Of a DNA stretch of 64,000 nucleotides, positions 55,718-63,810 are shown piece after piece. The translations under genes and the position numbers were made by a program. The stretch is from Chitinophagaceae bacterium. Its GTDB lineage: Bacteria; Bacteroidota; Bacteroidia; Chitinophagales; Chitinophagaceae. The stretch is from positions 1 to 64,000 of the forward strand of contig JAMLHK010000010.1 in the NCBI GenBank assembly GCA_023957155.1, read 5' to 3'. The notes under the pieces are model-generated. The model was not told where the DNA came from. It saw only the letters and a list, made by a program, of their open reading frames with translations, and did no database searches. The number at the start of each line of letters is the position of its first letter. Positions within the stretch are counted from its first letter, which is position 1.

Positions 55718-57157
55718 TCAATCAAACTTTGCATTCGGGTCGGGATTAGGGCATGTGCCAACAAGCCGGTTTACAAATCCGATCAATTGCATGCCGGGAC
55801 ACTCCAGCCCCTGCCCTGTATCCTTATAATGGAAATCCTGTTTTTCTTCTCCGTGTGAATAACCGCCTTTTACCCGGAACGGCCCCCAGCCCGCATTAGC
55901 GCTGGTATTAAGCTGGCTACGGTAGCTGCTGCTTTCCCAGGCACTTTTGTCAAAAGTTATCTTAAGATTTTTTGCAAAGAGGGCATTGGTAGAATAGGCA
56001 ATAAAAGAACCACGCGGAGGATTGCCGCCATCGGATAGCTGCGGATCGCCGAAAGTCCAGGTGCCGGGGTCCAGTTTCCATCCTCTGCAGGAGAACAACT
56101 CGGTTCCAAACCAGGGCCTTAATATTTTTACCTGGGCCAGGTCAAAACTCATAAGAAAGGTGGAAGTTTGTACACTATTATTAGTCCGCTCGTTAGAGCC
56201 GCTGGCTGATGCTCCTGCACTCCATAAACCCAGATTAATACCTCCACCCGCATTCCATGCATTAGTAGTCTTATCATGGTGGCTGGTATATTCATTTTCT
56301 TTAAAGTAATAATTCTGCCAGCTTTGCTTATAAAAATTAGCGGGAAATAACCTGACAGGATAAAAGCTAAAGTCAATCATAGACTCTGTGAATTTGGCAC
56401 GATCATATATATCACGGAGTTCCGCGAACCAGGAAGCCATACTCCTGCCGGTTACCTGTGCTATATAAGCCTGCATATCTTCTACTTCATTTTTGTAACC
56501 TGCTCCTGTCCATGCATTCATAGCTGCTTTCACCTTGTTGCGGTAAATTGCCGCGTTCACGCTGAAGTCAATCACGGCCTGCTTTTCATCGCTTGTGGCT
56601 GCGTTGATGCGTTTATTGTTATACAATAACGCAGCATCTTCATAGGCCTGCATTTTTTCGTTATATGCCTGTAATACCGGGCCTTCCGCTACCACTGTTT
56701 TTACTTCATCCGTTACCAGGTTCTTTTCTTCTTTGGTGGTATATAACAATTCCTTGAATTTTTTCATTTTGGTTTTTTCGGTTTCAGAAGGCTCCATGTT
56801 GGTTACCTTGGCAAATTTTAAAATATTACCGTAGATATTGCTTAGGCGCTCCTGGCTATTGCGATCCATTGTTTGACTCTGGTCGGCATTATAAATGGCC
56901 TTGGGGTCGGGCACCAGATCGGAAAACATCGCAAAGTCTGCCGATTGCATCACTAATTTTCTGACCTCGTTACCATCTTTGCCATTAAATCCCTTTTCCA
57001 GGAATTCAAAATCGCTATTGCCAAAAGGCATTCCGGGCATTATCCAGGAAATAAAATTATTTTTACTGGCAGGCGCAAATTCGTCTCCACCGGTGACGAT
57101 CTCATTTAACTTCGCCAGCGTGGCTTTCATTAATTCTTCGCTTTTAAAAAGTGCCAT
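55718..57157 (-). CDS. Protease-operon protein A: unknown, Gly/Ser-rich beta segments, CPxPD tail
   Basis: The start at 57157 (MALFKSEELMKATLAKLNEI) avoids a longer leader that would overlap the protease gene. The 479-residue protein has a helical N-terminal half (about 1-260) and a beta-rich C-terminal half. Two Gly/Ser-rich alternating segments (about 302-340, NAGGGINLGLWSAGASASGS, and 418-440) look like amphipathic hairpins. SFDLAQVKILRPWF at 337-350 and the tail GMQLIGFVNRLVGTCPNPDP (455-474) match the next gene. No signal peptide is present. I recognise no family; a pore-forming or self-assembling role is only a guess. Confidence 0.75.
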   Translation of the reverse strand: MALFKSEELMKATLAKLNEIVTGGDEFAPASKNNFISWIMPGMPFGNSDFEFLEKGFNGKDGNEVRKLVMQSADFAMFSDLVPDPKAIYNADQSQTMDRNSQERLSNIYGNILKFAKVTNMEPSETEKTKMKKFKELLYTTKEEKNLVTDEVKTVVAEGPVLQAYNEKMQAYEDAALLYNNKRINAATSDEKQAVIDFSVNAAIYRNKVKAAMNAWTGAGYKNEVEDMQAYIAQVTGRSMASWFAELRDIYDRAKFTESMIDFSFYPVRLFPANFYKQSWQNYYFKENEYTSHHDKTTNAWNAGGGINLGLWSAGASASGSNERTNNSVQTSTFLMSFDLAQVKILRPWFGTELFSCRGWKLDPGTWTFGDPQLSDGGNPPRGSFIAYSTNALFAKNLKITFDKSAWESSSYRSQLNTSANAGWGPFRVKGGYSHGEEKQDFHYKDTGQGLECPGMQLIGFVNRLVGTCPNPDPNAKFD

Positions 57158-57186
57158 GATAATGTTTTTTGAGTTAATAGAATGAT

Positions 57187-57705
57187 TTAGTAGTGCATAA
57201 TCTGAATGTTCCATTCTTCAGCATCTGCCATGGATTCGAACTTTGAAGTGAACGTTTCAAAACTTTCCTGATAAGTGGTGCCCGTCCATGGGTCAATAAT
57301 GTCGAGGAACGTATCGGAGATATCGCCGTTTCCCTGTATGCCTGTCACAATTCTGGCATGTACAGCAAAATTTGCCGAATTATCCTCATCGTCAATTACA
57401 ATAAGAGGACCATAGCTCTGTAGCATTTGTAAAATACTCTCAGGTGTTTCGCAGCGTTGGTACTCAATCTGCATGCCTGTAGCATGGGCAAGGTCGTTCA
57501 TGCGGTCCGCCGCCAGCCCGGTGTTGTCGTCAAATATTTTACGAAAATCGCTACCTAATGAGTCCATAGCTGTTTCTATGGAAAAGCTTTGTTTGTTGTT
57601 CCATGACATGACCATGGTGGTTACCGTAGCCCAGCAAGCCATATTGTAGGGTTGTTGTATTACCGGTATTTCGCCCGGCGCTGTATAGTTTAATGTTTCA
57701 CTCAT
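57187..57705 (-). CDS. Papain-like cysteine protease (C70/AvrRpt2-type)
   Basis: The 172-residue protein has the papain-fold triad: Gln18 and Cys24 in QQPYNMACWA, His116 in FAVHARIVTG and Asp138 in IDPWTGTTYQ. Length and motifs fit the C70/papain-like C39-like group, whose best-known member AvrRpt2 cleaves host proteins. There is no signal peptide, so it works in the cytoplasm or is exported by another route. It is the first gene of an operon with proteins A and B and has a 232-nt leader from the shared promoter module. The natural substrates may be its two neighbours. Confidence 0.82.
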   Translation of the reverse strand: MSETLNYTAPGEIPVIQQPYNMACWATVTTMVMSWNNKQSFSIETAMDSLGSDFRKIFDDNTGLAADRMNDLAHATGMQIEYQRCETPESILQMLQSYGPLIVIDDEDNSANFAVHARIVTGIQGNGDISDTFLDIIDPWTGTTYQESFETFTSKFESMADAEEWNIQIMHY

Positions 57706-57846
57706 TTTCCTTTTTTATTTTAAGGTTGTAGCATATTGTTTACCGGATATCCTGCATAGTTTGGTTACCCGACTCGTGTTTCATGAGCCGTCTCTCAGTG
57801 TTCGTAACTTTTCAGGGATCAGTATTTCGTAAGATATGGACCCATG

Positions 57847-57867
57847 CTATAAGCGGAAAACTTATAG
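57847..57867 (-). promoter_or_regulatory. Leader hairpin before the protease gene
   Basis: CTATAAG at 57847-57853 pairs with CTTATAG at 57861-57867 around a 7-nt loop within the long untranslated leader of the protease operon. The remaining leader has no convincing small ORF. Confidence 0.4.
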
Positions 57868-57942
57868 GTCTTACTGCAATGGGCCGGGCATGTTTCTTTG
57901 AAGGGGTTGAATTAGCGGGTAGGATTTGCTATTATTGAAATG

Positions 57943-57990
57943 CAAGTTATAGTCTCATTTTGGACTATGCAATCACATGTTTGTGTGATT
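57943..57990 (-). promoter_or_regulatory. Promoter/operator module, copy 2 (protease operon)
   Basis: On the minus strand: AATCAC-ACAAACAT-GTGATT (57971-57990), TTG (57970-57972), 18 nt, then TATAACTTG (57943-57951). The dyad touches the -33 region, as expected for control by a response regulator. It is the only promoter candidate before the C70 protease gene. Confidence 0.72.
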
Positions 57991-58104
57991 TTATCGAAAA
58001 GGTTATAGAACGGGTTAGGCTTCCCTTCAAAACAGGGCATTAAAATGTTATGTTTGGCTGATTACAAACCTGCCACACTTAAACAATGCTGCTATGAACA
58101 AAAA

Positions 58105-58132
58105 AGCTATACCTGGTTAAGATAATACCAGG
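58105..58132 (-). terminator. Hairpin with T-run after the response-regulator gene
   Basis: On the minus strand CCTGGT and ACCAGG (58112-58117 and 58127-58132) form a 6-bp stem, followed within a few bases by TTTTTT (58099-58106). It separates the regulator gene from the protease operon promoter. Confidence 0.5.
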
Positions 58133-58207
58133 CCCGGAGGAAAGATAGAAAAGTTGCAGGTTTCTTTCATGTCCGGTGAAGTTCCTCTCTTTTACTTTAT
58201 TTACAAT

Positions 58208-58840
58208 CTACCCGTTTTTTATGATACGGTGTTTCAAGGCTTTTGCCACGGCTTCCCTACCGCTGCAAACCTGCAGTTTGGTATAGATGTTTTTGAGATG
58301 GGTACGTACGGTGTCCAAAGATATAAAACACTCCGACGCAATTTTTTTATACGTATATCCCTGTACCAGTAGTTGCAGGATCTGTCGTTCGCGGTTAGAC
58401 AGGGCAAACTCCCGCCGTGGTTTGGGGTGAAAACTGGTTAAGATTTTTTTTGCCACGCCGGGGCTTACCGGGGCGCAGCCCAGCGTTACATCTTTAATGG
58501 CTTCATACAGTTTTTCGGAGGAAGTGCTTTTGAGCAAATATCCGTCTGCTCCGGCTTCCAGCGACCTGAATATCTTTTCGTCATCATCGAAAACAGTGTG
58601 CATGATCACGCTGATCTCCGGGTTGATCTTCTTTATCTGCTCTACGCCGTAAATGCCATTCTTTTCCGGCATGTCAATGTCCATTAAAACCACATCGGGC
58701 TTAAATTGTAAGATGTCCTGCTCTACCGTGGCGCAGTTGCCCAGTCCGGCTGCCAGCTCCACATCTTTCATGCTGTTCAGCATTAAGCAAAGGGATTCCC
58801 GTAGAATTTCTTTGTCCTCATATATAAATACCCTTAACAT
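58208..58840 (-). CDS. NarL/FixJ-type response regulator
   Basis: The 210-residue protein has a receiver domain with acidic pocket YEDK and phospho-acceptor Asp54 in VVLMDIDMPEKNG, followed by a LuxR-type DNA-binding domain (LSNRERQILQLLVQGYTYKK, ECFISLDTVRTHLKNIYTKL). It is the partner of the adjacent sensor kinase. Its start is only 10 bp from the -7 element of promoter copy 3, so the mRNA is almost leaderless. The shared operators imply that it controls itself and the protease operon. Confidence 0.93.
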   Translation of the reverse strand: MLRVFIYEDKEILRESLCLMLNSMKDVELAAGLGNCATVEQDILQFKPDVVLMDIDMPEKNGIYGVEQIKKINPEISVIMHTVFDDDEKIFRSLEAGADGYLLKSTSSEKLYEAIKDVTLGCAPVSPGVAKKILTSFHPKPRREFALSNRERQILQLLVQGYTYKKIASECFISLDTVRTHLKNIYTKLQVCSGREAVAKALKHRIIKNG

Positions 58841-58850
58841 ATTTGGTATG

Positions 58851-58898
58851 CAAGTTATCTTTCCTCAGCCGGATATACAATCACACATTTGAGTGATT
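58851..58898 (-). promoter_or_regulatory. Promoter/operator module, copy 3 (regulator gene)
   Basis: On the minus strand: AATCAC-TCAAATGT-GTGATT (58879-58898), TTG (58878-58880), 18 nt, then GATAACTTG (58851-58859). The dyad begins immediately after the stop codon of the sensor-kinase gene, so the regulator has its own promoter. Confidence 0.72.
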
Positions 58899-61800
58899 TT
58901 ATAAACGAAGCGAGACCTTTATACAGACGCCTTTTCCTGGTGCGGATATAACCTGGAAATCGCCTTTGCCTGTTTTAGCCCGCCGTTCCATATTATCTAT
59001 GCCATTACCCCGGTTTATCAGTTCGGGGTGAAAACCTCTGCCGTTATCGCTCACTTCAAGTGTTATTGTGTTGAATTCCTTGTAGAGTTTTATAACCGCT
59101 TTCTGTGCGCCCGAGTATTTGGCCAGGTTGTTCACCGCTTCCTTAAAGATAAGATAGAGATGCTGACGGGTGTTGGCATCGGCTATTTCATCGTTGGGTC
59201 GGGTATTGGTTTCAAATGCAAAGTCAATGTTTTGAGCCTCCAGTAATTCGGATGCATATCGTTTCATCCTGCCTATGATGATATCAATCTTGTCGTTTTT
59301 AGGATTAATGCTCCATACAATATCTCTTAATGCAGCGATTACTTCCGAGGTTTGTTCATTTATTTGCTTAAGGTATTTGTTGCGGGTGGCGGCATCCGAT
59401 GTTTTCTGTGAAAGCTGGGAAAGAATATGGATGCTGCTCAGTGAAGCGCCGATGTCATCGTGCAGATTTGCCGAAATGTGTTGTCTCAACCACTCCATCT
59501 TTTTCACCTGTCTTATTTTGTATTGCATCAGGGCGTACACCGTTACGATAATCGTTGCAGCAATCAACAGGTAGAACCACCAGCTTTCAAACCACGGGCG
59601 TGTTATAATAAGCGCCAGTGTAGTGGAAATACTGCCCCTGATCCCGGCATTGTTGGATGCCCGTATATTCATTTGATAACTACCCGGATCTAATTGGGTA
59701 TAGTTGACATAATTCCTGTTGCCGCTCTTTATCCACCCGGTATCAACGCCGGTGAGCATATACTCATAACTGATCTTTTCGCTGTGGGCATTTCCCGGCG
59801 ACTGAAATTCAAAGCCAACAAAATTCTGATTATACGGCAGGGTGATGGCATGAATATAGGGGGTGGCTGTATCGGCTATATAGGGTTTGTTCATTACCGT
59901 TATATTGGTGATCAGCGGTGGCAGCATATCTCGTTGCGTCAATATTTGTTCCGGATCTATCATATTCATCCCGTTAATACCGCCAAACCAAAGCCTGCCT
60001 TTCCTGTCTTTATAGCATGCGGCAGTATTAAATTCCATTGCCTGCAGTCCGTCTTCACCCGTAAATTTTTCACAAATGCCGGTTGTGGGATCCAGCCTGG
60101 CAATGCCGGCATTGCTGCTTACCCAGATCTGTTTACGGCTATCGGCAGCCACGGCATAAATGTAATCATCAGGCAGCCCGTTTCGGGTATTCCATATTTT
60201 CACCACCTGCATAGATGCTGCAAGCGCCTGTATCAAACCATCGTCTGTGGCAATCCATATATACGGATCGCTCAATACAAAATGGCGGGAGGTGGCGGAT
60301 ACTTCCTGTAGTTGGGGATAGATGGTGAAGGAACCGGAGAGGTAGTTGTATTTCACAAGGTTTAACTTTTCCGTGGACATCAGTACGTCACCGCTGTTTG
60401 TTTCCTCCATATATCGTACCCTTAGCAGGTGACGGCTGAGGAACCCGGCAGTATCGGGGCAGGATTCCCAGTGCAGGGTGGCTGGGTTAAAAAGACGAAG
60501 TCCGCCTGCCTGCCCGCCTGTTAAAAGCCGGTTACCTGTTTTGAGCCTGATCACGGCATACAGTTCCCTTGTTTGCTTGTCTGTCGGCTGGAAATATTGT
60601 TTGAATTTTTTAGTGGTTTTGTTAAAGCTGTAAAGCCCCGCCCATGTGGCCATCCATAGCAGATCTTTGTCGCCTGCAATTACCTGGTAGATATTCCTTG
60701 AACCGGTGGCGGTCAGGTTGTTCAGTGGCGGTTGGAAATACCGGCAGTAACCTGTTTTTATATTACGCTGCATGAGACCGCCATATAATGTGCCCGCGTA
60801 AAAGTCTTCATCATTGCCGGAGAAAATGCTGAACAGCATATTGTCATCAGATCTGCCGCCCGCTTTTTCTTCACTTCTCCACAAGCCGAACTTAATGCTT
60901 TGCGGGTCGTATTGCGCCACGCCGCCGCCGCTTAACCCTACCCAGGTAATATGATTGCGGGTAGTATAAAGACTTAGAATAAACCGGCTTTTTAAGTAAT
61001 TGTGGTTGCCGGCTGCCTCGCTGTGTTCCACCACTTTATTCTCCATATTTATCTTCAATAATCCATCGCTGCGGCTGCCTATCCACACGGTGTTGCTGTC
61101 GCTCTGATGAATGATCCGGGGCTCCTGCAAAAGATGGGCAGCGCTATAAACCTTATCAAATGCCGTGTACTTTACCCGGTAATCCATTGCGGTATCAACC
61201 AGTATTATTTTCGAGGCATTTAATATCAGCCATAATTTGTCGCGGATAATTTTGCATTCGGTTATCGTGGCCTTTTGCGGCAAGTGCAATTGGCTGTTGA
61301 GACCAAAGGGAATAAACACTCCGTTTACATACCTGTAAATATCCTTTTCACCTGCCGCGATAATATTTTCGTTGGGTGCAATGCATACCGATATTATTTT
61401 GTCGGGGGCGGTGCCGTTCTGCCACTCCAGGTCTGTCATTTGTTGCCGGCGTTTATCGTAGCAGAAAAGTCCGTCGCTTTGCGTAGTTATCCAGATCTTT
61501 TCGTTTGGGTCTTCAGTAATACCGGTGATATAAGCGTCTTCCGCTATGGCAAAATGGTTGAACCGTGATGCAGGAGGCTGGTAATGGTTCAACACCGGAT
61601 CATATAATAGTATTTCGCTGGTAGTGCCTACCCATAAAAATCCTTTACGGTCGGTATGCAGCGCGGTGATCATTTTTGAGGAAGCCGGTTTGCCATGAGT
61701 CACCGGAGCATTCACCCGCATAAAGCTTTTGCCGTCAAAGCGGTTGAGCCCATCCTGTGTGCCGAACCACATAAACCCTTCAGCCGTTTCCGCAGCGCAG

Positions 61801-61994
61801 TACACACTGTTTTGGGTAAGCCCCTGTGAAGTGGTGAAGGACTGAAAAAAAAGCTGCTGACCCAGTCCGGGTACACCGCACAAAGCAGCCGGCAACACTA
61901 TCGCTACTCTATACAGCCATAGTATATGCAAACGCGGCTTCGGACAAAAGCGACCGGTCATAAAAAGAGAGAATGCTTTATCAAATTTAAACAA
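58899..61994 (-). CDS. Propeller-type sensor histidine kinase
   Basis: The 1031-residue protein has a signal sequence. A periplasmic region of Reg_prop repeats follows (about residues 45-710; typical units include EGFMWFGTQDGLNRF, RKGFLWVGTTSEI, KQIWVSSNAGIARL). A Y_Y_Y domain lies at about 720-795 and a membrane helix at 800-822. The kinase core is HisKA_3 (LHDDIGASLS, His845) plus HATPase (EAVNNLAKYSGAQKA, SDNGRGF). There is no fused receiver or AraC domain, unlike the hybrid glycan sensors of Bacteroidota. It signals to the NarL-type regulator downstream. The ligand is unknown. Confidence 0.92.
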   Translation of the reverse strand: MFKFDKAFSLFMTGRFCPKPRLHILWLYRVAIVLPAALCGVPGLGQQLFFQSFTTSQGLTQNSVYCAAETAEGFMWFGTQDGLNRFDGKSFMRVNAPVTHGKPASSKMITALHTDRKGFLWVGTTSEILLYDPVLNHYQPPASRFNHFAIAEDAYITGITEDPNEKIWITTQSDGLFCYDKRRQQMTDLEWQNGTAPDKIISVCIAPNENIIAAGEKDIYRYVNGVFIPFGLNSQLHLPQKATITECKIIRDKLWLILNASKIILVDTAMDYRVKYTAFDKVYSAAHLLQEPRIIHQSDSNTVWIGSRSDGLLKINMENKVVEHSEAAGNHNYLKSRFILSLYTTRNHITWVGLSGGGVAQYDPQSIKFGLWRSEEKAGGRSDDNMLFSIFSGNDEDFYAGTLYGGLMQRNIKTGYCRYFQPPLNNLTATGSRNIYQVIAGDKDLLWMATWAGLYSFNKTTKKFKQYFQPTDKQTRELYAVIRLKTGNRLLTGGQAGGLRLFNPATLHWESCPDTAGFLSRHLLRVRYMEETNSGDVLMSTEKLNLVKYNYLSGSFTIYPQLQEVSATSRHFVLSDPYIWIATDDGLIQALAASMQVVKIWNTRNGLPDDYIYAVAADSRKQIWVSSNAGIARLDPTTGICEKFTGEDGLQAMEFNTAACYKDRKGRLWFGGINGMNMIDPEQILTQRDMLPPLITNITVMNKPYIADTATPYIHAITLPYNQNFVGFEFQSPGNAHSEKISYEYMLTGVDTGWIKSGNRNYVNYTQLDPGSYQMNIRASNNAGIRGSISTTLALIITRPWFESWWFYLLIAATIIVTVYALMQYKIRQVKKMEWLRQHISANLHDDIGASLSSIHILSQLSQKTSDAATRNKYLKQINEQTSEVIAALRDIVWSINPKNDKIDIIIGRMKRYASELLEAQNIDFAFETNTRPNDEIADANTRQHLYLIFKEAVNNLAKYSGAQKAVIKLYKEFNTITLEVSDNGRGFHPELINRGNGIDNMERRAKTGKGDFQVISAPGKGVCIKVSLRL

Positions 61995-62090
61995 AACACC
62001 GGGGAATATTTATTTTTATATTGCTTCGGACTGGTGTTTGGGCTTTTGGACGCGGGTAATTTTGGCTCCCGTTTCAGATCCGTTTGTAAA

Positions 62091-62120
62091 CGTTTTTAAG
62101 TACTTTTAAGTGTTTTTAAG
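62091..62120. repeat. Three 10-bp tandem repeats upstream of the sensor-kinase gene
   Basis: CGTTTTTAAG, TACTTTTAAG and TGTTTTTAAG follow one another with a 10-bp period at 62091-62120, about 100 bp upstream of the kinase start. Helical phasing suggests a binding array for a regulator. The surrounding 62000-62290 has no gene. Confidence 0.45.
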
Positions 62121-62291
62121 TGCTTATAGTATTTAAGGTATCAGCAATTGGTGAGTTATGTGCCATTTAAGGCTTCAAAATATTTTAAAAGTTTGACATA
62201 GTTTAAACCTAAATTACCCGGGTATGACTTCAAAGATTTCCCAAAGATCAATCATGAGCATCGTTGAGTTTTGACAGTTGTTTAGGTTGAG

Positions 62292-63293
62292 TTGCTATTA
62301 CAAGCATATTATTACTCCTGTGCTGACAATGGAAATTTTAGGCAACAAGAAAGAAGCTCAGGGGAAGGAAAGCACCACCCAGAGATAGAGTTAAGGACTT
62401 TACCAAAAAAAGCTGTTCCCTATGGAGACAGTTGTAAACTTACATTACAGAGTTTTGCCCAAGGCGACCTTTTAGGCAACCCAATTTCTTTTGATGGCAG
62501 ACCATCGAATCAAGCTGTGCCTCTGAGTGGAATGCGAGGATATTTAATTGAAGAAACAGAAGAAAGAAAAATCTGTCTATAAATGGAAAGAGGAAATTTT
62601 TCCGAAGCAGACCATGAACTATCTGCACTTTGGCGGATGACGACAACTCAAGAAGATTTACTGAGAGGTTAAAAAAATCTTTAAATCCTGATGCAGCATT
62701 AAAGTTTGTGGACTTCCAAGAGTTAAACAAATTTGTAACTGAAAGTATCACTAATCCAGCGACACAGCAATTCCTTTTGATTTCTCTTTTACAGAACTAC
62801 GACATTGATGCAATAAGCAGCGTTTCAAATATTTGGTAGATGGAATCAAGAAGGCAAACCCTTGATAAAAGATTTTGCTCCTTTTCGCTTTTCACTGCTT
62901 AAAGGTTGACACTTTATTTCTATTCGGCTTGACAAGTGGTTTAATAGGAACGACCAACAAACAGAGTAGATTTAGAGTATCTCTATTACTTGCCATTTGG
63001 AAATATTTTACTGGCTGACAAGGTTCATAAAAATCTTGCGCCCGCTTTTACTTCAGGACTATCAAAGATTTATTACAGGGCCAGAACTAAAAGAAGATTT
63101 AAAAAATATTGTCCTTATCTCAATACTTTGGAAATTGAAGAGAAGAAAGTTTAAAAATGTTCCACCAATTATAGACTCTTCCAATTGCTTTCCAACTTTG
63201 GAAGAATTTTCAGCTATCCTCAAAAAAGTGCCAATGGTGTATTACGGAGTGGATAGAATGAAAGAGAAATTCAGTAATAAAAAAACAATTTAA
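62292..63293 (+). pseudogene. Decayed coding region, several frames
   Basis: Protein-like pieces occur in changing frames: SFAQGDLLGNPISFDGRPSN (around 62450-62510), DAALKFVDFQELNKFVTESI and NPATQQFLLISLLQNYDIDA (62690-62820), VDLEYLYYLPFGNILLADKV (about 62966-63025) and KFKNVPPIIDSSNCF (about 63150-63195). The pieces do not join into one reading frame and no start is convincing, so I read it as a frameshifted relic of one or two genes. I do not recognise the family. Confidence 0.45.
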
Positions 63294-63294
63294 A

Positions 63295-63732
63295 ATGAAA
63301 CAAATACTTATCCTGTTTTCAGCACTCTTATTTCTTTCTTCATTTTCAAATACAAAAGAAGAATACAGTTTAACAATTGAAGTAGAAAACTTACGCAATT
63401 CAAAAGGTGTTTTACAAGTAGCTTTATACAACAAAGACGGCTCAATACCTGATGAACAGTACAAAAACTATTACAAAATTCAGACTACAAATATTGAGAG
63501 CGGAAAAGCCGAGATTACTTTTAAAAATCTCCCGAAAGGAAAATATGCTATAAACATTTTGCACGATGAAAACAAAAATGGCAAAATTGACAAAGGGTTA
63601 ATCTTGCCCAAAGAGGGAATTGGCTTTTCATACTATTCATCTATAGGATTAACCAATCGTCCTAATTTTAAAAAAGCAAGTTTTGATTTGTTTCAAGACA
63701 AAGAAATTAAAGTAAAAGTGATTTATATGTAA
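63295..63732 (+). CDS. DUF2141 secreted protein
   Basis: The 145-residue protein has a signal peptide (MKQILILFSALLFLSSFS) and the DUF2141 pattern: YSLTIEVENLRNSKGVLQVA, LPKGKYAINILHDENKNGKI and a C-terminal IGFSYYSS...PNFKKASFDL. The domain is a beta-sandwich found across Bacteroidota and Proteobacteria, function unknown. The DENKNGKID loop could bind calcium. Confidence 0.9.
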   Translation: MKQILILFSALLFLSSFSNTKEEYSLTIEVENLRNSKGVLQVALYNKDGSIPDEQYKNYYKIQTTNIESGKAEITFKNLPKGKYAINILHDENKNGKIDKGLILPKEGIGFSYYSSIGLTNRPNFKKASFDLFQDKEIKVKVIYM

Positions 63733-63741
63733 GCCAAGCAT

Positions 63742-63810
63742 AGGTGAAAGCACATTTGCAAGCCGCACAAGTCCGAGCTCAGACCAAAGCTTGCAAAAGA
63801 GCTTTCACCT
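63742..63810. repeat. 22-bp imperfect inverted repeat at the right end
   Basis: The arms 63742-63763 and 63789-63810 match at 20 of 22 positions (AGGTGAAAGC...GCAAGC) around a 25-bp spacer, directly after the DUF2141 gene. The remaining 63811-64000 has no supported gene and ends with TAACATCGG...GCGGGC, similar in style to cassette-end sequences. Confidence 0.6.

Noticed and set aside
59694-60311. Plus-strand frames opposite the sensor kinase
   Set aside because: They are antisense to propeller repeats, whose regular codon pattern creates long mirror frames.
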